Shown: piece by piece, positions 8,290-17,124 of the stretch
How the letters are laid out: the number at the start of each line of letters is the position of its first letter
Numbering within the stretch: position 1 is the first letter of the stretch
Source of the DNA: DASXUX01 sp036504595
GTDB lineage: Bacteria; Planctomycetota; SZUA-567; H5-PLA8
Direction of reading: 5' to 3'
Assembly (NCBI GenBank): GCA_036504595.1
Contig: DASXUX010000109.1
Span: 241,565 to 305,564, forward strand
DNA: 64,000 nucleotides
Notes under the pieces: generated by a model
Told to the model about the DNA's origin: nothing
Seen by the model: the letters and a program-made list of their open reading frames with translations, nothing else
Database searches by the model: none
Made by a program: the position numbers and the translations under genes

Positions 8290-10002
8290 AGGTGCCGACA
8301 GGAACCTCTGCGGCTCCACCCACCCGTGTTCATCTTGTTCCCAGGTTTGCTTTGAGACGTAGCCGCAAATCCACGTCGAGGGCTTCCACACCGCGTATGG
8401 ACCTTTTGCCGTGTGAATCTCAAGCACGGTCTGCTTTGCGTCGGATTGAAGGACTTTCCCGCGATAGCGCGTGCCTTGCCAGCGCACGTCGAGGATGCTG
8501 CCGGGGCGGGGCGTCTGCCAATATGGTCCTTTATGGATGGCGAAATGCACGTGCGCGGCGTAGCCGCCGTTTTCCCACGTGAAGCTGCGGCCGATGGCGC
8601 CGATCTTCTGTCCGGCCGTGACAATCTGGCCGGGCACAACGCAGACGAAGGGACTTAGGTGCGCATAGAGCGAACAGAAGAATTCACCGCCAGTAGCGCC
8701 GGCCTCCGCGCCGGTAACATGCTCAATAGCGACCAGACAGCCCCACGTTGGCGTGCAACTTACCTGCCGCACCATTCCGTCAGCGATTGAGACGACGGTG
8801 CGATGATCGCGATTCCACTGCACGTCATCGCCGACGTGGAACATGCCGCCGAAGCCATCGGGTGAGTCTTCCATGTCGCGGCCGTACGACGTGCGCGTTG
8901 GATCGAAGAAATGGCGCAGCGGTGGCACGAAGCGCGTTGCCTGCGGAGCGTTGAATGATCCGGAGTGCTCGCAATTCGGGCTGAACAGATCCGTCGGAAC
9001 GCCAAACAGCCGGGCCTGCAATTTCATCCGCGCGCAACGCTGCTCGATGAACTCCTGCGGCGGATTTTGCCCGCGATACGCAAAGTGCGGCTCGAACGGC
9101 TCAGCATGCGCATAAGCTGCGAATGTCTCAGCCTCGCCCTTTCCCCCCGTCCCCCCGTCTCCCCGTCCCCCCGTCGGCTCCGCCTGCAATGGAGCGCTCG
9201 TCCTGCTGTCGCGCCGCAGGATGGCCTCGCGCGCGGCACGCAGCGACGCGGCGGCCCACGTTTCAGTTTCGGCGGCGAGAGCGGCGTCGATCGCCGCAAG
9301 CTGTGCGGGGGCGCCGTGCCACGTCAGGTATTCGGCGGCAAGGTCGCGCACGTGCGGCGTTTCGTGCCGGAGCAACTCGGCAACGCTCTGGCGCGTTTCA
9401 TCGCTCCGCGCGTTCTGGTGGATCAGGCTGACGATCGCGCCCAACGCCGCCTCATGACTGCCTTCGCGTGAGATGCGCAGTGTGGCGGGCGTCAGTTCTG
9501 GCGCGTAGTACCGCGGAAGATATTTCCAGAGTGCATCCCAAAGCTCCGGGCGCTCGATGCAGCTCCGCATGCGCTCAAGGTCAGGGCGCTCGCATTCGGC
9601 ATGTTCCAGCGCCCACGCGGCAACGGCGGGCTGGGAGTCGTCAATAAGCGGCTCGCACTCATGGGCCAGCGCGAGCATGCCGCAGTTCTTGGCGAGCAGC
9701 ATCGCGGCCATGTTGCGCAAAGGTTCGCTGTCGTGCTTCAGCAGGTCGGCGACGTGCTGGCGTGCCTGATCCGTCCAACCGTGCTGAAGCGCGTACAGAA
9801 TGATCTGTTTGCGCGCATCATCGGCTTGAGCAAGCAATTCGATTAACCGAGGAGTCGCGAGCGGGCCGTAACTTTTTAGGGCTTCAGTGTGCTCCTTAAT
9901 GTAATGGCCGCGCTGCACGTCTTCAACGATGAGCGAGACGATGTCGCCGAATCGCGATGGTTCACCTGCGGGATCAAGGTGGATATTGGCGTCAGGAATC
10001 AC
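8263..10002 (-). CDS. HEAT-like repeat / M23 family peptidase
   Basis: The 579-residue product has two parts. Residues 1-260 are helical repeats of HEAT/PBS-lyase type (LIELLAQADDARKQIILYAL, VADLLKHDSEPLRNMAAMLL). The C-terminal half contains an M23 (LytM) zinc metallopeptidase domain: an HVGDD segment supplies His and Asp ligands and an HVHFAIH segment supplies the HxH motif. M23 enzymes cut peptidoglycan peptides. No signal peptide is obvious, which is unusual for this family. GTG 10002 is preceded by AAGGA. Two dispersed repeats are read in frame: one gives the Gly-rich linker near residue 280 (9143-9175), the other the TGAEAGATGG stretch (8693-8715). Confidence 0.8.
   Translation of the reverse strand: MIPDANIHLDPAGEPSRFGDIVSLIVEDVQRGHYIKEHTEALKSYGPLATPRLIELLAQADDARKQIILYALQHGWTDQARQHVADLLKHDSEPLRNMAAMLLAKNCGMLALAHECEPLIDDSQPAVAAWALEHAECERPDLERMRSCIERPELWDALWKYLPRYYAPELTPATLRISREGSHEAALGAIVSLIHQNARSDETRQSVAELLRHETPHVRDLAAEYLTWHGAPAQLAAIDAALAAETETWAAASLRAAREAILRRDSRTSAPLQAEPTGGRGDGGTGGKGEAETFAAYAHAEPFEPHFAYRGQNPPQEFIEQRCARMKLQARLFGVPTDLFSPNCEHSGSFNAPQATRFVPPLRHFFDPTRTSYGRDMEDSPDGFGGMFHVGDDVQWNRDHRTVVSIADGMVRQVSCTPTWGCLVAIEHVTGAEAGATGGEFFCSLYAHLSPFVCVVPGQIVTAGQKIGAIGRSFTWENGGYAAHVHFAIHKGPYWQTPRPGSILDVRWQGTRYRGKVLQSDAKQTVLEIHTAKGPYAVWKPSTWICGYVSKQTWEQDEHGWVEPQRFLSAPVSGGVVEW
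8693..8715. repeat. GCCGGCCTCCGNGCCGGT palindromic repeat inside the M23 gene
   Basis: The sequence gtagcgccggcctccgcgcc (plus ggt) is one of four copies; the others are at 25346-25371, 27443-27469 and 49133-49156. Here it is translated as part of TGAEAGATGG in the M23 peptidase. Confidence 0.7.
9143..9175. repeat. CCGTCCCC tandem repeat inside the M23 gene
   Basis: Four units of CCGTCCCC/CCGTCTCC are read in frame as a Gly/Thr-rich linker (GGRGDGGTGG) between the helical repeats and the peptidase domain. A similar GGGGAGAC run is at 11900-11924. Confidence 0.65.
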
Positions 10003-10287
10003 AGCGGCATCCTTAACGGATTGTTGATTCTGGCGACATCATGCCTGAACGCCGTTGAAGTACAAGAATGTAGTGCACGCTTGGGCCGGGAAAACATTCC
10101 CGGAGTGGGTTTCAGGACACTGACACCGAACCGCACGTGGCGATTTGCCATGCTTCTCGTGCAGAATTGCCAACGTTTTAAGAACGGGCGAGCATACAGG
10201 GACACTTAACTTCCGATTTTCCGAAATGGGGCCTTTTGGCAAACGGTCCGGTGTTTGAGAGGCAAGGCCAACAATCGGAGGGTGTTC

Positions 10288-10533
10288 ATGATCATCATTT
10301 ACTGTGGGAACTGTGGCACGTTATTGGGACAGTGCAAACGCAACATCGACCGGCTGTGCAAACAATGCTGTTCGGCAACGCCAAGGGCGCGACCGCTCCT
10401 GCGCGACAGCGGACGCTTGCCAATCGCGTTCCTTCCCTCCTCCGAAGCGCTAACCGATGCACTAAGATGCGTCGTCAAGACAAAGCAAGGTCTTGACCGG
10501 CACCCCGCCCGCTCGCTAGACTACGCCAATTGA
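10288..10533 (+). CDS. Small cysteine-rich zinc-ribbon-like protein
   Basis: The 81-residue product begins MIIIYCGNCGTLLGQC and contains CGNC (Cys6, Cys9) and CKQCC (Cys24, Cys27, Cys28), a plausible four-Cys zinc ribbon; the rest is unremarkable. ATG 10288 was chosen because GGAGGG lies six bases upstream; the longer frame from 10255 has no such site. A strand of basic residues follows the ribbon. No family was recognised. The gene stands alone on the plus strand before the peroxiredoxin. It may be a true small protein, though codon choice was not measured. Confidence 0.55.
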   Translation: MIIIYCGNCGTLLGQCKRNIDRLCKQCCSATPRARPLLRDSGRLPIAFLPSSEALTDALRCVVKTKQGLDRHPARSLDYAN

Positions 10534-10606
10534 TGACGGGGGCGGAATCTTCGCCCAACGTGACGACATATAGCACCGTGTAACGAAACCCCAAGGAGGA
10601 GGATTT

Positions 10607-11062
10607 ATGGCGTTAGTGAAGGTTGGCGAGGCGGCTCCGGATTTTGTCCTGAAAACTCAGGATGACAAAGAGTGGAGTCTAGCGGCTCAGCGCGGCAAAA
10701 CCGTTGTGCTGCTCTGGTATCCGCTGGACTGGAGTCCCACGTGTGAAAAGGAGAACTGCGCGATCAGCCAGGACCGCAGTCTCTACGGCCCGGATCGCGT
10801 GGTTGTGGGCATCAGCCGCGACAGCACTTGGAGCCACAAAGCGTTTAAGGCTGAACGGAAGATTGGGCACGACCTGCTGGCCGACCCGATGCTGGAGGTA
10901 TCCAAGAAGTACGGCATGGAGCACCCCAAAGTGCCATTCATCAGCCAGCGCGGGACAATCATCGTGGACAAGGCCGGCAAGGTAGCGTTCGTGCAGGTGC
11001 AGGAAAAGACGCCCGAGCCACGCGACATGAAGGCTGTGCGGGACGCCCTCGCGCGCGCATAA
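10607..11062 (+). CDS. Peroxiredoxin (AhpC/TSA, BCP-like)
   Basis: The 151-residue product has the length of single-domain peroxiredoxins, which reduce hydroperoxides through a catalytic Cys. The peroxidatic site is in PLDWSPTCEKENCAI, with a second Cys five residues later that could act as an adjacent resolving Cys, as in BCP/PrxQ enzymes. The APDF motif is at residues 10-13. A strong Shine-Dalgarno (AAGGAGGAGG) precedes the ATG. No signal peptide is present, so it is cytoplasmic. It is followed by a GGGTTCA heptamer-repeat spacer. Confidence 0.9.
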   Translation: MALVKVGEAAPDFVLKTQDDKEWSLAAQRGKTVVLLWYPLDWSPTCEKENCAISQDRSLYGPDRVVVGISRDSTWSHKAFKAERKIGHDLLADPMLEVSKKYGMEHPKVPFISQRGTIIVDKAGKVAFVQVQEKTPEPRDMKAVRDALARA

Positions 11063-11068
11063 CGGACT

Positions 11069-11143
11069 AGGGTTCAGGGTTCGGGGTTCAGGGTTCAGGG
11101 AAGGCTCCTAATGTCGTTTCTTGATCCTGAACCCTATACCCTG
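11069..11143. repeat. GGGTTCA heptamer run with inverted counterpart
   Basis: About four GGGTTCA/GGGTTCG units occupy 11069-11100. The inverted form, CCTGAACCCTATACCCTG, follows near 11127-11143. The two could pair as a stem between the peroxiredoxin and moaD genes and might act as a terminator, although there is no T-tract. Confidence 0.6.
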
Positions 11144-11181
11144 TTGTTCGCTGTGTCCTCCATGGCTAGATTAGAGCACCG

Positions 11182-11433
11182 ATGCCTTGCCTGAATCTCC
11201 GCTATCACGCTTTGCTTCGCGAAAAAACGAGCTGCGCCGGCGAAACGCTGTCTCTGCCGGGCGCGGAGGCGCGCGTGGCGGACGTGCGTGCGGCATTTGC
11301 GGAAAAATATCCGTCAGCGGCGCGGCTGGCGCCGCTGCTGCATTTCGCGGTTAATAACCAGATCGTTGGCGCGGATGCGGTCGTGCGCGATCATGACACG
11401 ATTGACCTGATGCCGCCATTTGGCGGCGGGTGA
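11182..11433 (+). CDS. moaD: Molybdopterin synthase sulfur carrier subunit
   Basis: The 83-residue product has the beta-grasp MoaD/ThiS length and ends in PPFGGG, with the C-terminal Gly-Gly that is thiocarboxylated to deliver sulfur to precursor Z in molybdopterin synthesis. The stop codon lies five bases before the moaE ATG, so the two subunits of molybdopterin synthase are co-transcribed. The Shine-Dalgarno is weak. Confidence 0.92.
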   Translation: MPCLNLRYHALLREKTSCAGETLSLPGAEARVADVRAAFAEKYPSAARLAPLLHFAVNNQIVGADAVVRDHDTIDLMPPFGGG

Positions 11434-11437
11434 GGCT

Positions 11438-13411
11438 ATGCCGGACTGCGCGGGCGATCCGATCGATGTTCAACTGACTCACGAGCCCATCTTGCCGGCG
11501 CAGGTCGAATCCCGCGCGGAGGACCGCGCGGCCGGAGCCATCGTCACGTTCACCGGCGTGACGCGCGAATGCCACTTGGGGAAAACGGTTCAATTTCTGG
11601 AGTACGAGGCGCATGAGTTCCTGGCACGGCAGGGACTGCGCGAGCTTGCCGCTGACGCGCAGCGGAGATTCGCTCTTTGCCGCGTCTGCATCGTGCACCG
11701 TCTGGGGCGGCTCGAAGTGGGCGAAGTGAGCGTGTGCATCGCCGTCAGCAGCGCGCACCGCGCGGCGGCTTTCGAGGCCTGCCGGTTCCTGATCGACTCC
11801 TTGAAAACAACGGTGCCAATCTTCAAGAAAGAGCACTATACTGACGGCAGTTCGCCCGAATGGGTGGGACCGGATGGTGCGCCGGTAACCGGCGCGCTGG
11901 ACGGGGAGACGGGGAGACGGGAAGAAACAGCGGCGCGAGGAGACGGAACCGCAGCGTTGAGGCAAGAGCTTCATGCGAACCGCAAGGCTGTTCAATCCGC
12001 AATCCGCCATCCCAAATCCGCAATCGTATTGAGGGGGTCTGAAATGCCTTCGCACTTCAGCGTACACAAGCTGCATAACGGTTTGACGGTCGCGATCGAA
12101 TTCATGCCGCACACGGTCTCGACGGCTCTGGGCTTTCTGGTGCAAACCGGCGCGCGCTATGAAGAGCAGCGGTACGACGGGGTGTCGCACTTTCTGGAGC
12201 ACATGCTGTTCAAAGGCACGGCGAAACGCACTTGGCTGGATATCAACCGTGAATTTGACGAAATGGGCGCGCGCTACAACGCCTATACCGGATGGGAAGA
12301 GACCTGCTATTACGCGTGGGTACTGAATGATCAGACGCCGCGGGCCATGGACCTGCTCAGCGACATGCTGGCGCCGAAGCTTTCAGAAAGCGAGTTCAAC
12401 ACAGAGAAGAAAGTCATTCTTGAAGAGATCGCGCGTTACCGGGACATGCCCGAGCACGTCGCCTTCGAAGAGGCCATGAAGATCGCCTTTCATGGGGGTC
12501 GCCTGGCCAGCAACATTCTGGGTTCTCAGGATTCGATTGGCCGCCTGACGCGTGACGAGATGCACCAGTATTTCCAGCGGCGTTATGTTCCATCCAACAT
12601 AACGCTGGTCGCTTGCGGCAAGGTCGATGAAGCCGCTTTGCTGAGCCAAGTCGAACAGCTCTGGGGCAGCCGCAGCGGGCCGCGCATCGATAACGCTCCG
12701 CAGCCGCCGGATTTCCAAAGCGGAACGAAGACGGTCGTGCGAAAAGATCTGGTGCGGCAACACACGGTGTTGTTGTGGCCGGCGCTGGCGATCGCCGATC
12801 GACGCAGCCTGGCGGCGATGCTGCTGGCCAATGTTCTTGGCGACGACATGAACTCACGGATTTACTGGTCGCTGCGGCACACTGGGTTGGCGGAAGACGC
12901 CGAGGCGTCCTATTGGGGCTTCAGCGACACGGGGCTGATTGCCGCTCACGTGTCCTGCGACCCGGCTCACTATGGAAAGGTGATGTCCATTCTTCGCACT
13001 GAAGCGGGCAAGCTGAAGAAGGGAATTCAGGAGGAGGAGTTACAGCGGGCGAAGAACCGCGCGCGCACGTCGCTGGTGTTCCACGCGGAGACACCCTTCA
13101 ACCGTTTCCGGCAGCTCATGCACCAGTGGTCCATGCGCCGCGAGTTGCTCACGACCGAGGAGATGCTGGCTCGCGTCGCCGAAGTTACGCTCGACGATCT
13201 TTACGCGTTGCTTGAGAAATTCCCGCTGGATGGCGAAGGAGCGTCGGCAACCCTGGGGCCGGCGGCGAAGACGGCGACCGCTTTAAGCGCGAAGCTCGCA
13301 CCCCGCGCACAGCCAAAGCGGAAACCGAATCCCAAGCCCAAACCAAAGCCGAAGCCAAAGGCGAAACCCAGCCTGCGAGCGGCGAAGAAGGCGAAGAGCA
13401 AGAGGGGATAG
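11438..13411 (+). CDS. moaE: Molybdopterin synthase catalytic subunit, frame continuous with an M16 peptidase
   Basis: Residues 1-150 are MoaE: VTFTGVTRE, the HRLGRLEVGE stretch and the catalytic Lys region PIFKKEHYTDG. MoaE transfers MoaD-borne sulfur to precursor Z. The usual stop after about 150 residues is absent. The frame continues through about 55 residues encoded partly by GGGGAGAC and ATCCGCA repeats, then into an M16 metallopeptidase at 12044. ATG 11438 follows the GGTGAGG that overlaps the moaD stop. Either a true fusion exists, or MoaE carries a junk tail while the peptidase is translated separately from its own ATG. Confidence 0.8.
   Translation: MPDCAGDPIDVQLTHEPILPAQVESRAEDRAAGAIVTFTGVTRECHLGKTVQFLEYEAHEFLARQGLRELAADAQRRFALCRVCIVHRLGRLEVGEVSVCIAVSSAHRAAAFEACRFLIDSLKTTVPIFKKEHYTDGSSPEWVGPDGAPVTGALDGETGRREETAARGDGTAALRQELHANRKAVQSAIRHPKSAIVLRGSEMPSHFSVHKLHNGLTVAIEFMPHTVSTALGFLVQTGARYEEQRYDGVSHFLEHMLFKGTAKRTWLDINREFDEMGARYNAYTGWEETCYYAWVLNDQTPRAMDLLSDMLAPKLSESEFNTEKKVILEEIARYRDMPEHVAFEEAMKIAFHGGRLASNILGSQDSIGRLTRDEMHQYFQRRYVPSNITLVACGKVDEAALLSQVEQLWGSRSGPRIDNAPQPPDFQSGTKTVVRKDLVRQHTVLLWPALAIADRRSLAAMLLANVLGDDMNSRIYWSLRHTGLAEDAEASYWGFSDTGLIAAHVSCDPAHYGKVMSILRTEAGKLKKGIQEEELQRAKNRARTSLVFHAETPFNRFRQLMHQWSMRRELLTTEEMLARVAEVTLDDLYALLEKFPLDGEGASATLGPAAKTATALSAKLAPRAQPKRKPNPKPKPKPKPKAKPSLRAAKKAKSKRG
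11900..12034. repeat. Linker repeats: GGGGAGAC units and AATCCGC heptamers in frame
   Basis: GGGGAGAC-type units (11900-11924) and AATCCGC/AATCCGCC heptamers (11995-12034) occupy the join between the MoaE and M16 regions. Their lack of stop codons in this frame creates the continuous reading frame. The heptamer family recurs at 34496-34527, 36708-36752 and 47226-47256. Confidence 0.65.
12044..13411 (+). CDS. M16 family zinc metallopeptidase (pitrilysin/insulinase-like)
   Basis: Read from ATG 12044 (preceded by GGGGGT) the product has 455 residues. The inverted zinc motif HxxEH is in SHFLEHMLFKGT, with the third ligand region around EEIARYRDMPEH. The length fits the processing-peptidase-like single-unit M16 proteins that act as two 220-residue halves. 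Its C-terminus is a Lys/Pro-rich tail of about 35 residues (PKPKPKPKPKAKP), unusual for the family and possibly nucleic-acid or envelope binding. No signal peptide follows ATG 12044. It is in frame with the MoaE region upstream. Confidence 0.88.
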   Translation: MPSHFSVHKLHNGLTVAIEFMPHTVSTALGFLVQTGARYEEQRYDGVSHFLEHMLFKGTAKRTWLDINREFDEMGARYNAYTGWEETCYYAWVLNDQTPRAMDLLSDMLAPKLSESEFNTEKKVILEEIARYRDMPEHVAFEEAMKIAFHGGRLASNILGSQDSIGRLTRDEMHQYFQRRYVPSNITLVACGKVDEAALLSQVEQLWGSRSGPRIDNAPQPPDFQSGTKTVVRKDLVRQHTVLLWPALAIADRRSLAAMLLANVLGDDMNSRIYWSLRHTGLAEDAEASYWGFSDTGLIAAHVSCDPAHYGKVMSILRTEAGKLKKGIQEEELQRAKNRARTSLVFHAETPFNRFRQLMHQWSMRRELLTTEEMLARVAEVTLDDLYALLEKFPLDGEGASATLGPAAKTATALSAKLAPRAQPKRKPNPKPKPKPKPKAKPSLRAAKKAKSKRG

Positions 13412-13539
13412 ATCCTTCGTCGCGTACAGCCCGGCCCGCTGGGCCGGCCGCTCCTTGACGGTCGCGGTCCTGATTGCACTGCGCCGCCGGCCGCACGGGC
13501 AGCCAAAAGCAAACAGAGGCTGCCCGTGGCACACCTCGA

Positions 13540-15807
13540 CTACGGCGCTTTCAGCGTGGCGCCGGTGTTCTGTTTGGCGGAAAGCTTCGCGTTCACATCC
13601 AGGACGTACGCCTGCTGCAGCATTCCGACGATCACCGGGACGACCATTGTGCCGGTCTTGGTGGCATTCGCCACACCCAAGCCGCCGGCCAGGGATGCGT
13701 TCTTCAGTTGCAGAGTCAGCTTGACGGGTCCGCCGGCGAAGGATTTACCTCTTGCGGGCTTCTTGAAGCTGAATTTTGCACCGGTGGCCTGACCTTTTGA
13801 GTTGAACGCATAGGTCTTGATCGACTTTGCAACATAGAAGCCCAGTGAGAGGTTCGCGGGCGTGAATCCCGCGGGCGCGTTCAACGTAACCATGAGCGTC
13901 AGGCTATCGCTTTGTTGTTTCTTGAAGTTGAGCTTCGCCTGCATCTTGCTGAGTGTCATTGGCAGAGCCGGCTTATTCACCGGCCAGGGAGAGATAGGGA
14001 AACTGTTCGGATCGAACGGATTGGTTCCGTTTTCGACCTCGATGTAGTCGGGCACGCCGTCGCCGTCGGAGTCCAGGCCGGCCGTGATCTGTCCGCCATT
14101 GTTGCCGCCGCCGTTGTTGCCTCCTCCGCCCGTGCCACCGCCGGTACCTCCACCGGTGCCGCCGCCGGTGCTGCCCGATGGAGTCACGGTAATGTTGGCG
14201 TTGTCGAAGTTGCTGTCGCCGGTCGAGGAGGTCACGACGAGCTGAATCTGAAGCACGGTCGTTTGCGAGATGGTCGGCGCGGTGAAGGTGAAGGTAGCCG
14301 TGCTTGCGCCCTGGCCGTCGGCGATGGCCGGCCCAGAAAGTTGTGTCCATGCATACGTCAGGTTGAGGCCCGTGGAAGTGCTGCCGTCCATCTTCACCTG
14401 AGTGCCTTCCATGACTACTTGATCGCCGCCGGCATGCGCCACCACGGCCGGCGCTCGATCGCACTGGAAAATATCCTGAGCGGCGTTGGTGTCGCCAGGG
14501 ACGAGGTTCGATGCGCGGCTGTCGTAGGCGATGAAGCGTCCATCCGAGGAAACGTGCGCCTCGCCTTTGAAGACGGCCGAGCCGGAGATCTGCTGACTGC
14601 CGCTGGGTCCGTTTCCGGGCGTGCCGTCGGCCGCTCGCGAAATCATGGCGATGCTGCCGTCGCTGGAATCGTAGATGAACTGATCGCTTACGCCGTTGGT
14701 GTCGTCTGAAACCAGGTTTGACGCGGCGCTGCCGAAGGCAACGAAGTGCCCGGTCGCCGACGCGGTGGCCTGTGCGCAGTCGCCGTTGCCGTTGGTGATG
14801 CGTGTGAGCGCGCCGGTTCCCAGCCGGACCATGTAGATATTGGCGAAGTCCGCACTGGTGCCGGCGGTGAAATTGGTCGCGAAGCTGGTGAAGACGGCCG
14901 TGCTGCCGTCGCGTGAAAGGCTGCCGAAGGTGCTGTTACCGTTGCCTTCCTGGCCGGTTGACGTGGCCGAGAGCAGCGTTGTGGTCCCGGCCGAACGGTT
15001 GCGAATGAAGACGTCCTGAACGCCATTGGTCGCGCCGGGGACGACACCGAGCGTGGTCGAATCGACCGTAAAGGTAATCAGATTTCCGTCGTCCGTGATG
15101 GATGTCGGTTCGTTACGGCCGCCGGCCGTGCCCGTAATCTGAGCGCCGGCGCTGGTCAGCGTGACGCGCTCGATGGTGCCGTTGGTGCGATCGACGACGA
15201 AGCCGTCGGACATGCCATTGGTGTCGCCGGGGACCAGGTTGCTGGCCTGGCTTTCAAAGAGCACGAAGCGGCCATCGCCCGTGATACGCGACTGGTAACT
15301 CGGCCCGTTGCCTTGTCCGCCGCCGGCGGGGACAGAGATGCGAGTCGTGGTGCCGGCGACGCGGTCGCGCAGAAAAATATCGTCGAAGGCGTTGGTATCG
15401 TTGGGCACCAGATCGGTCGAGGTGCTGGTAAAGGTCACGTAGCGGCCATCGCTGGAAACGTGCGCCTGGTAGGAGATACCATTGCCAGGAGCTCCGGAGG
15501 TGTTCATTGAAATCAACTCGATCGTCTGCGACTGCATGTCGCGCAGGAAAACCTGATGTCCGGTGGTGGGGGAGGAGAGCAAATTTGTCGCGACGGTTTC
15601 AAAAACGATAAAGCGTCCGTCGGGAGTCATGTCCGGCGCCGAACTGTCGCCGTTGCCGATGACCCCGTTGTCCGTGGCGGCTCGCGAGACGAGCTTGTTT
15701 CCCACAGCAGCTATGGCGTCTGAAACGAACACGACAGATAAGAGCACGATGAGATGTAAAACAAATCCGCAACGCTTCGAGCACAATATTCCCAATGGCG
15801 ACTGCAT
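13540..15807 (-). CDS. Secreted WD40-like beta-propeller protein with Ig-like and calcium-repeat regions
   Basis: The 755-residue product has a signal peptide (residues 10-34, IVLLSVVFVSDAIA). Residues 40-450 contain six to seven TolB/PD40-type propeller blades with the recurrent SxDGRFVxFxSxASNLVPGDTN phrase. Next comes a PKD/Ig-like domain (455-550), a Gly-rich linker built from GGGTGGG units and a DSDGDGVPDYIE calcium-binding motif, then a C-terminal beta domain. A strong Shine-Dalgarno (AAAGGGGG) precedes the ATG. It is probably an exported surface protein; no enzymatic residues are visible. Confidence 0.85.
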   Translation of the reverse strand: MQSPLGILCSKRCGFVLHLIVLLSVVFVSDAIAAVGNKLVSRAATDNGVIGNGDSSAPDMTPDGRFIVFETVATNLLSSPTTGHQVFLRDMQSQTIELISMNTSGAPGNGISYQAHVSSDGRYVTFTSTSTDLVPNDTNAFDDIFLRDRVAGTTTRISVPAGGGQGNGPSYQSRITGDGRFVLFESQASNLVPGDTNGMSDGFVVDRTNGTIERVTLTSAGAQITGTAGGRNEPTSITDDGNLITFTVDSTTLGVVPGATNGVQDVFIRNRSAGTTTLLSATSTGQEGNGNSTFGSLSRDGSTAVFTSFATNFTAGTSADFANIYMVRLGTGALTRITNGNGDCAQATASATGHFVAFGSAASNLVSDDTNGVSDQFIYDSSDGSIAMISRAADGTPGNGPSGSQQISGSAVFKGEAHVSSDGRFIAYDSRASNLVPGDTNAAQDIFQCDRAPAVVAHAGGDQVVMEGTQVKMDGSTSTGLNLTYAWTQLSGPAIADGQGASTATFTFTAPTISQTTVLQIQLVVTSSTGDSNFDNANITVTPSGSTGGGTGGGTGGGTGGGGNNGGGNNGGQITAGLDSDGDGVPDYIEVENGTNPFDPNSFPISPWPVNKPALPMTLSKMQAKLNFKKQQSDSLTLMVTLNAPAGFTPANLSLGFYVAKSIKTYAFNSKGQATGAKFSFKKPARGKSFAGGPVKLTLQLKNASLAGGLGVANATKTGTMVVPVIVGMLQQAYVLDVNAKLSAKQNTGATLKAP

Positions 15808-15902
15808 AGCAGGCCCCCTTTCGCGACGCGAATGCGAAGCAAAGTAAGGGCCGGACGGGGTGACGAGTGACGGGTGAAGGGGCTCCAGACTCCAGACTTA
15901 CG

Positions 15903-17042
15903 CTAGTTCCCTTTGGCCATGGGCACTTCGATGGTGGCGGAGCCATCGACTTCGATCACGAACGAGCCTTCTTTCTGCAACTTGTAGTTGGAGCGATGTT
16001 CGCGCTTGCCATTGACGGTCATCTCCAGAGCCGACGCGCCCGACGCGCCTTCGATGATCTGGATCACGATCTGGCACTTGTCGCCCGTGAGCGAAATGGA
16101 ACGCTCGAGCGAAGGGCGATACGCGTTGGTTGAAGAGGAGAAGTACGAGTTCGTCGGGGTGTACATCTTGGCGTTGCCGCCGTCTACAAGGAAGCCAAAG
16201 CCGGTGCCATAGTACGACGAAGAATACTCCGAGTCTTTGGTGTTGCGGACCATCACTTTGACTTTGCCCGCACCCTTGCCGACGATCACCTGCATGGCGC
16301 CGCTGGTCTTCGTGGCTTCGAGCTTTCCGTCAGCCACCTCGTAACCTTTCTCCTTTACCTTCTTCCATGTGCCGGTGATCTTGTCCCAGCCGTCGGCTTT
16401 CAGCGCCCGTTCGACATCTAGCGGCACATTGTTCACGACCTCCTTCTTCGGCGTGCGCCGGTAGGGCACGGGACCGTCCTCATCGTCAACGCTGCGCTTT
16501 GGCGTGCTAGCCGTCGCCTTCGGCTCCGGCTTGTGGGTCGGCGGCATCTTTTCCGGCGGAACGTAATCGGCCAGATTCAACGAGGTCACCCGGTCGGTCA
16601 CCGATTCCATCGTAAAGCTGTCGCTCGATTTCTTGGTCGCCGCCGCCAATTCTTGCGCGTAGTCCGTCATCAACGAAGAAAGACGCGCAGCGTAAGGATT
16701 CAGCCGCTTGATCCGCGCGTCGGCGTCGGAACGTTTTGAGGCAAATGCGGGCGTGGCAGCTTCCTGCCGGGCCAGCTCGCGGCTGGCTCGAACAAAGAAA
16801 TCGGCAGCGGCCACCAGGCTGCCGTCTTTTTCATAGATCTTGCCAAGTTCATAGAGCGCTTCGGGACAGTTCTCGTCGTTCGCGAGGGCCTTGAAGCAGA
16901 TGTCGCGCGCTTTCTCGCTTTTCCCGTCGCCGGCAAGTTTGGCTGCAGCTTGAGCCATTGCCGCGGCGACAATGCGGTCCTCGGCTGCCACGAACGAGCA
17001 CGCAATCGCCAAGACCAGCACGAAGCAGTTAACCGTACGCAT
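15903..17042 (-). CDS. Exported TPR protein with C-terminal beta domain
   Basis: Read from ATG 17042 the protein has 379 residues and a signal peptide (VNCFVLVLAIACSFVAA). A TPR-like helical region follows (about residues 25-110, DICFKALANDENCPEALYEL), then a Lys/Pro linker, then a beta-rich C-terminal domain of about 170 residues of the type seen in lectin- or LamG-like proteins (TGTWKKVKEKGYEV, SITLTGDKCQIVIQI). AGGGGAG precedes the ATG. It lies downstream of, and is clearly related in its TPR part to, the gene at 17125-18276, so the pair probably arose by duplication and forms an operon with about 80 bases between. Confidence 0.78.
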   Translation of the reverse strand: MRTVNCFVLVLAIACSFVAAEDRIVAAAMAQAAAKLAGDGKSEKARDICFKALANDENCPEALYELGKIYEKDGSLVAAADFFVRASRELARQEAATPAFASKRSDADARIKRLNPYAARLSSLMTDYAQELAAATKKSSDSFTMESVTDRVTSLNLADYVPPEKMPPTHKPEPKATASTPKRSVDDEDGPVPYRRTPKKEVVNNVPLDVERALKADGWDKITGTWKKVKEKGYEVADGKLEATKTSGAMQVIVGKGAGKVKVMVRNTKDSEYSSSYYGTGFGFLVDGGNAKMYTPTNSYFSSSTNAYRPSLERSISLTGDKCQIVIQIIEGASGASALEMTVNGKREHRSNYKLQKEGSFVIEVDGSATIEVPMAKGN

Positions 17043-17124
17043 AACTCCCCTTTCCATCACCCACCCAGCACGATTCGCCAAATACCACTCACCAAGTACC
17101 ACTCACCCAACACCAACACCCATT

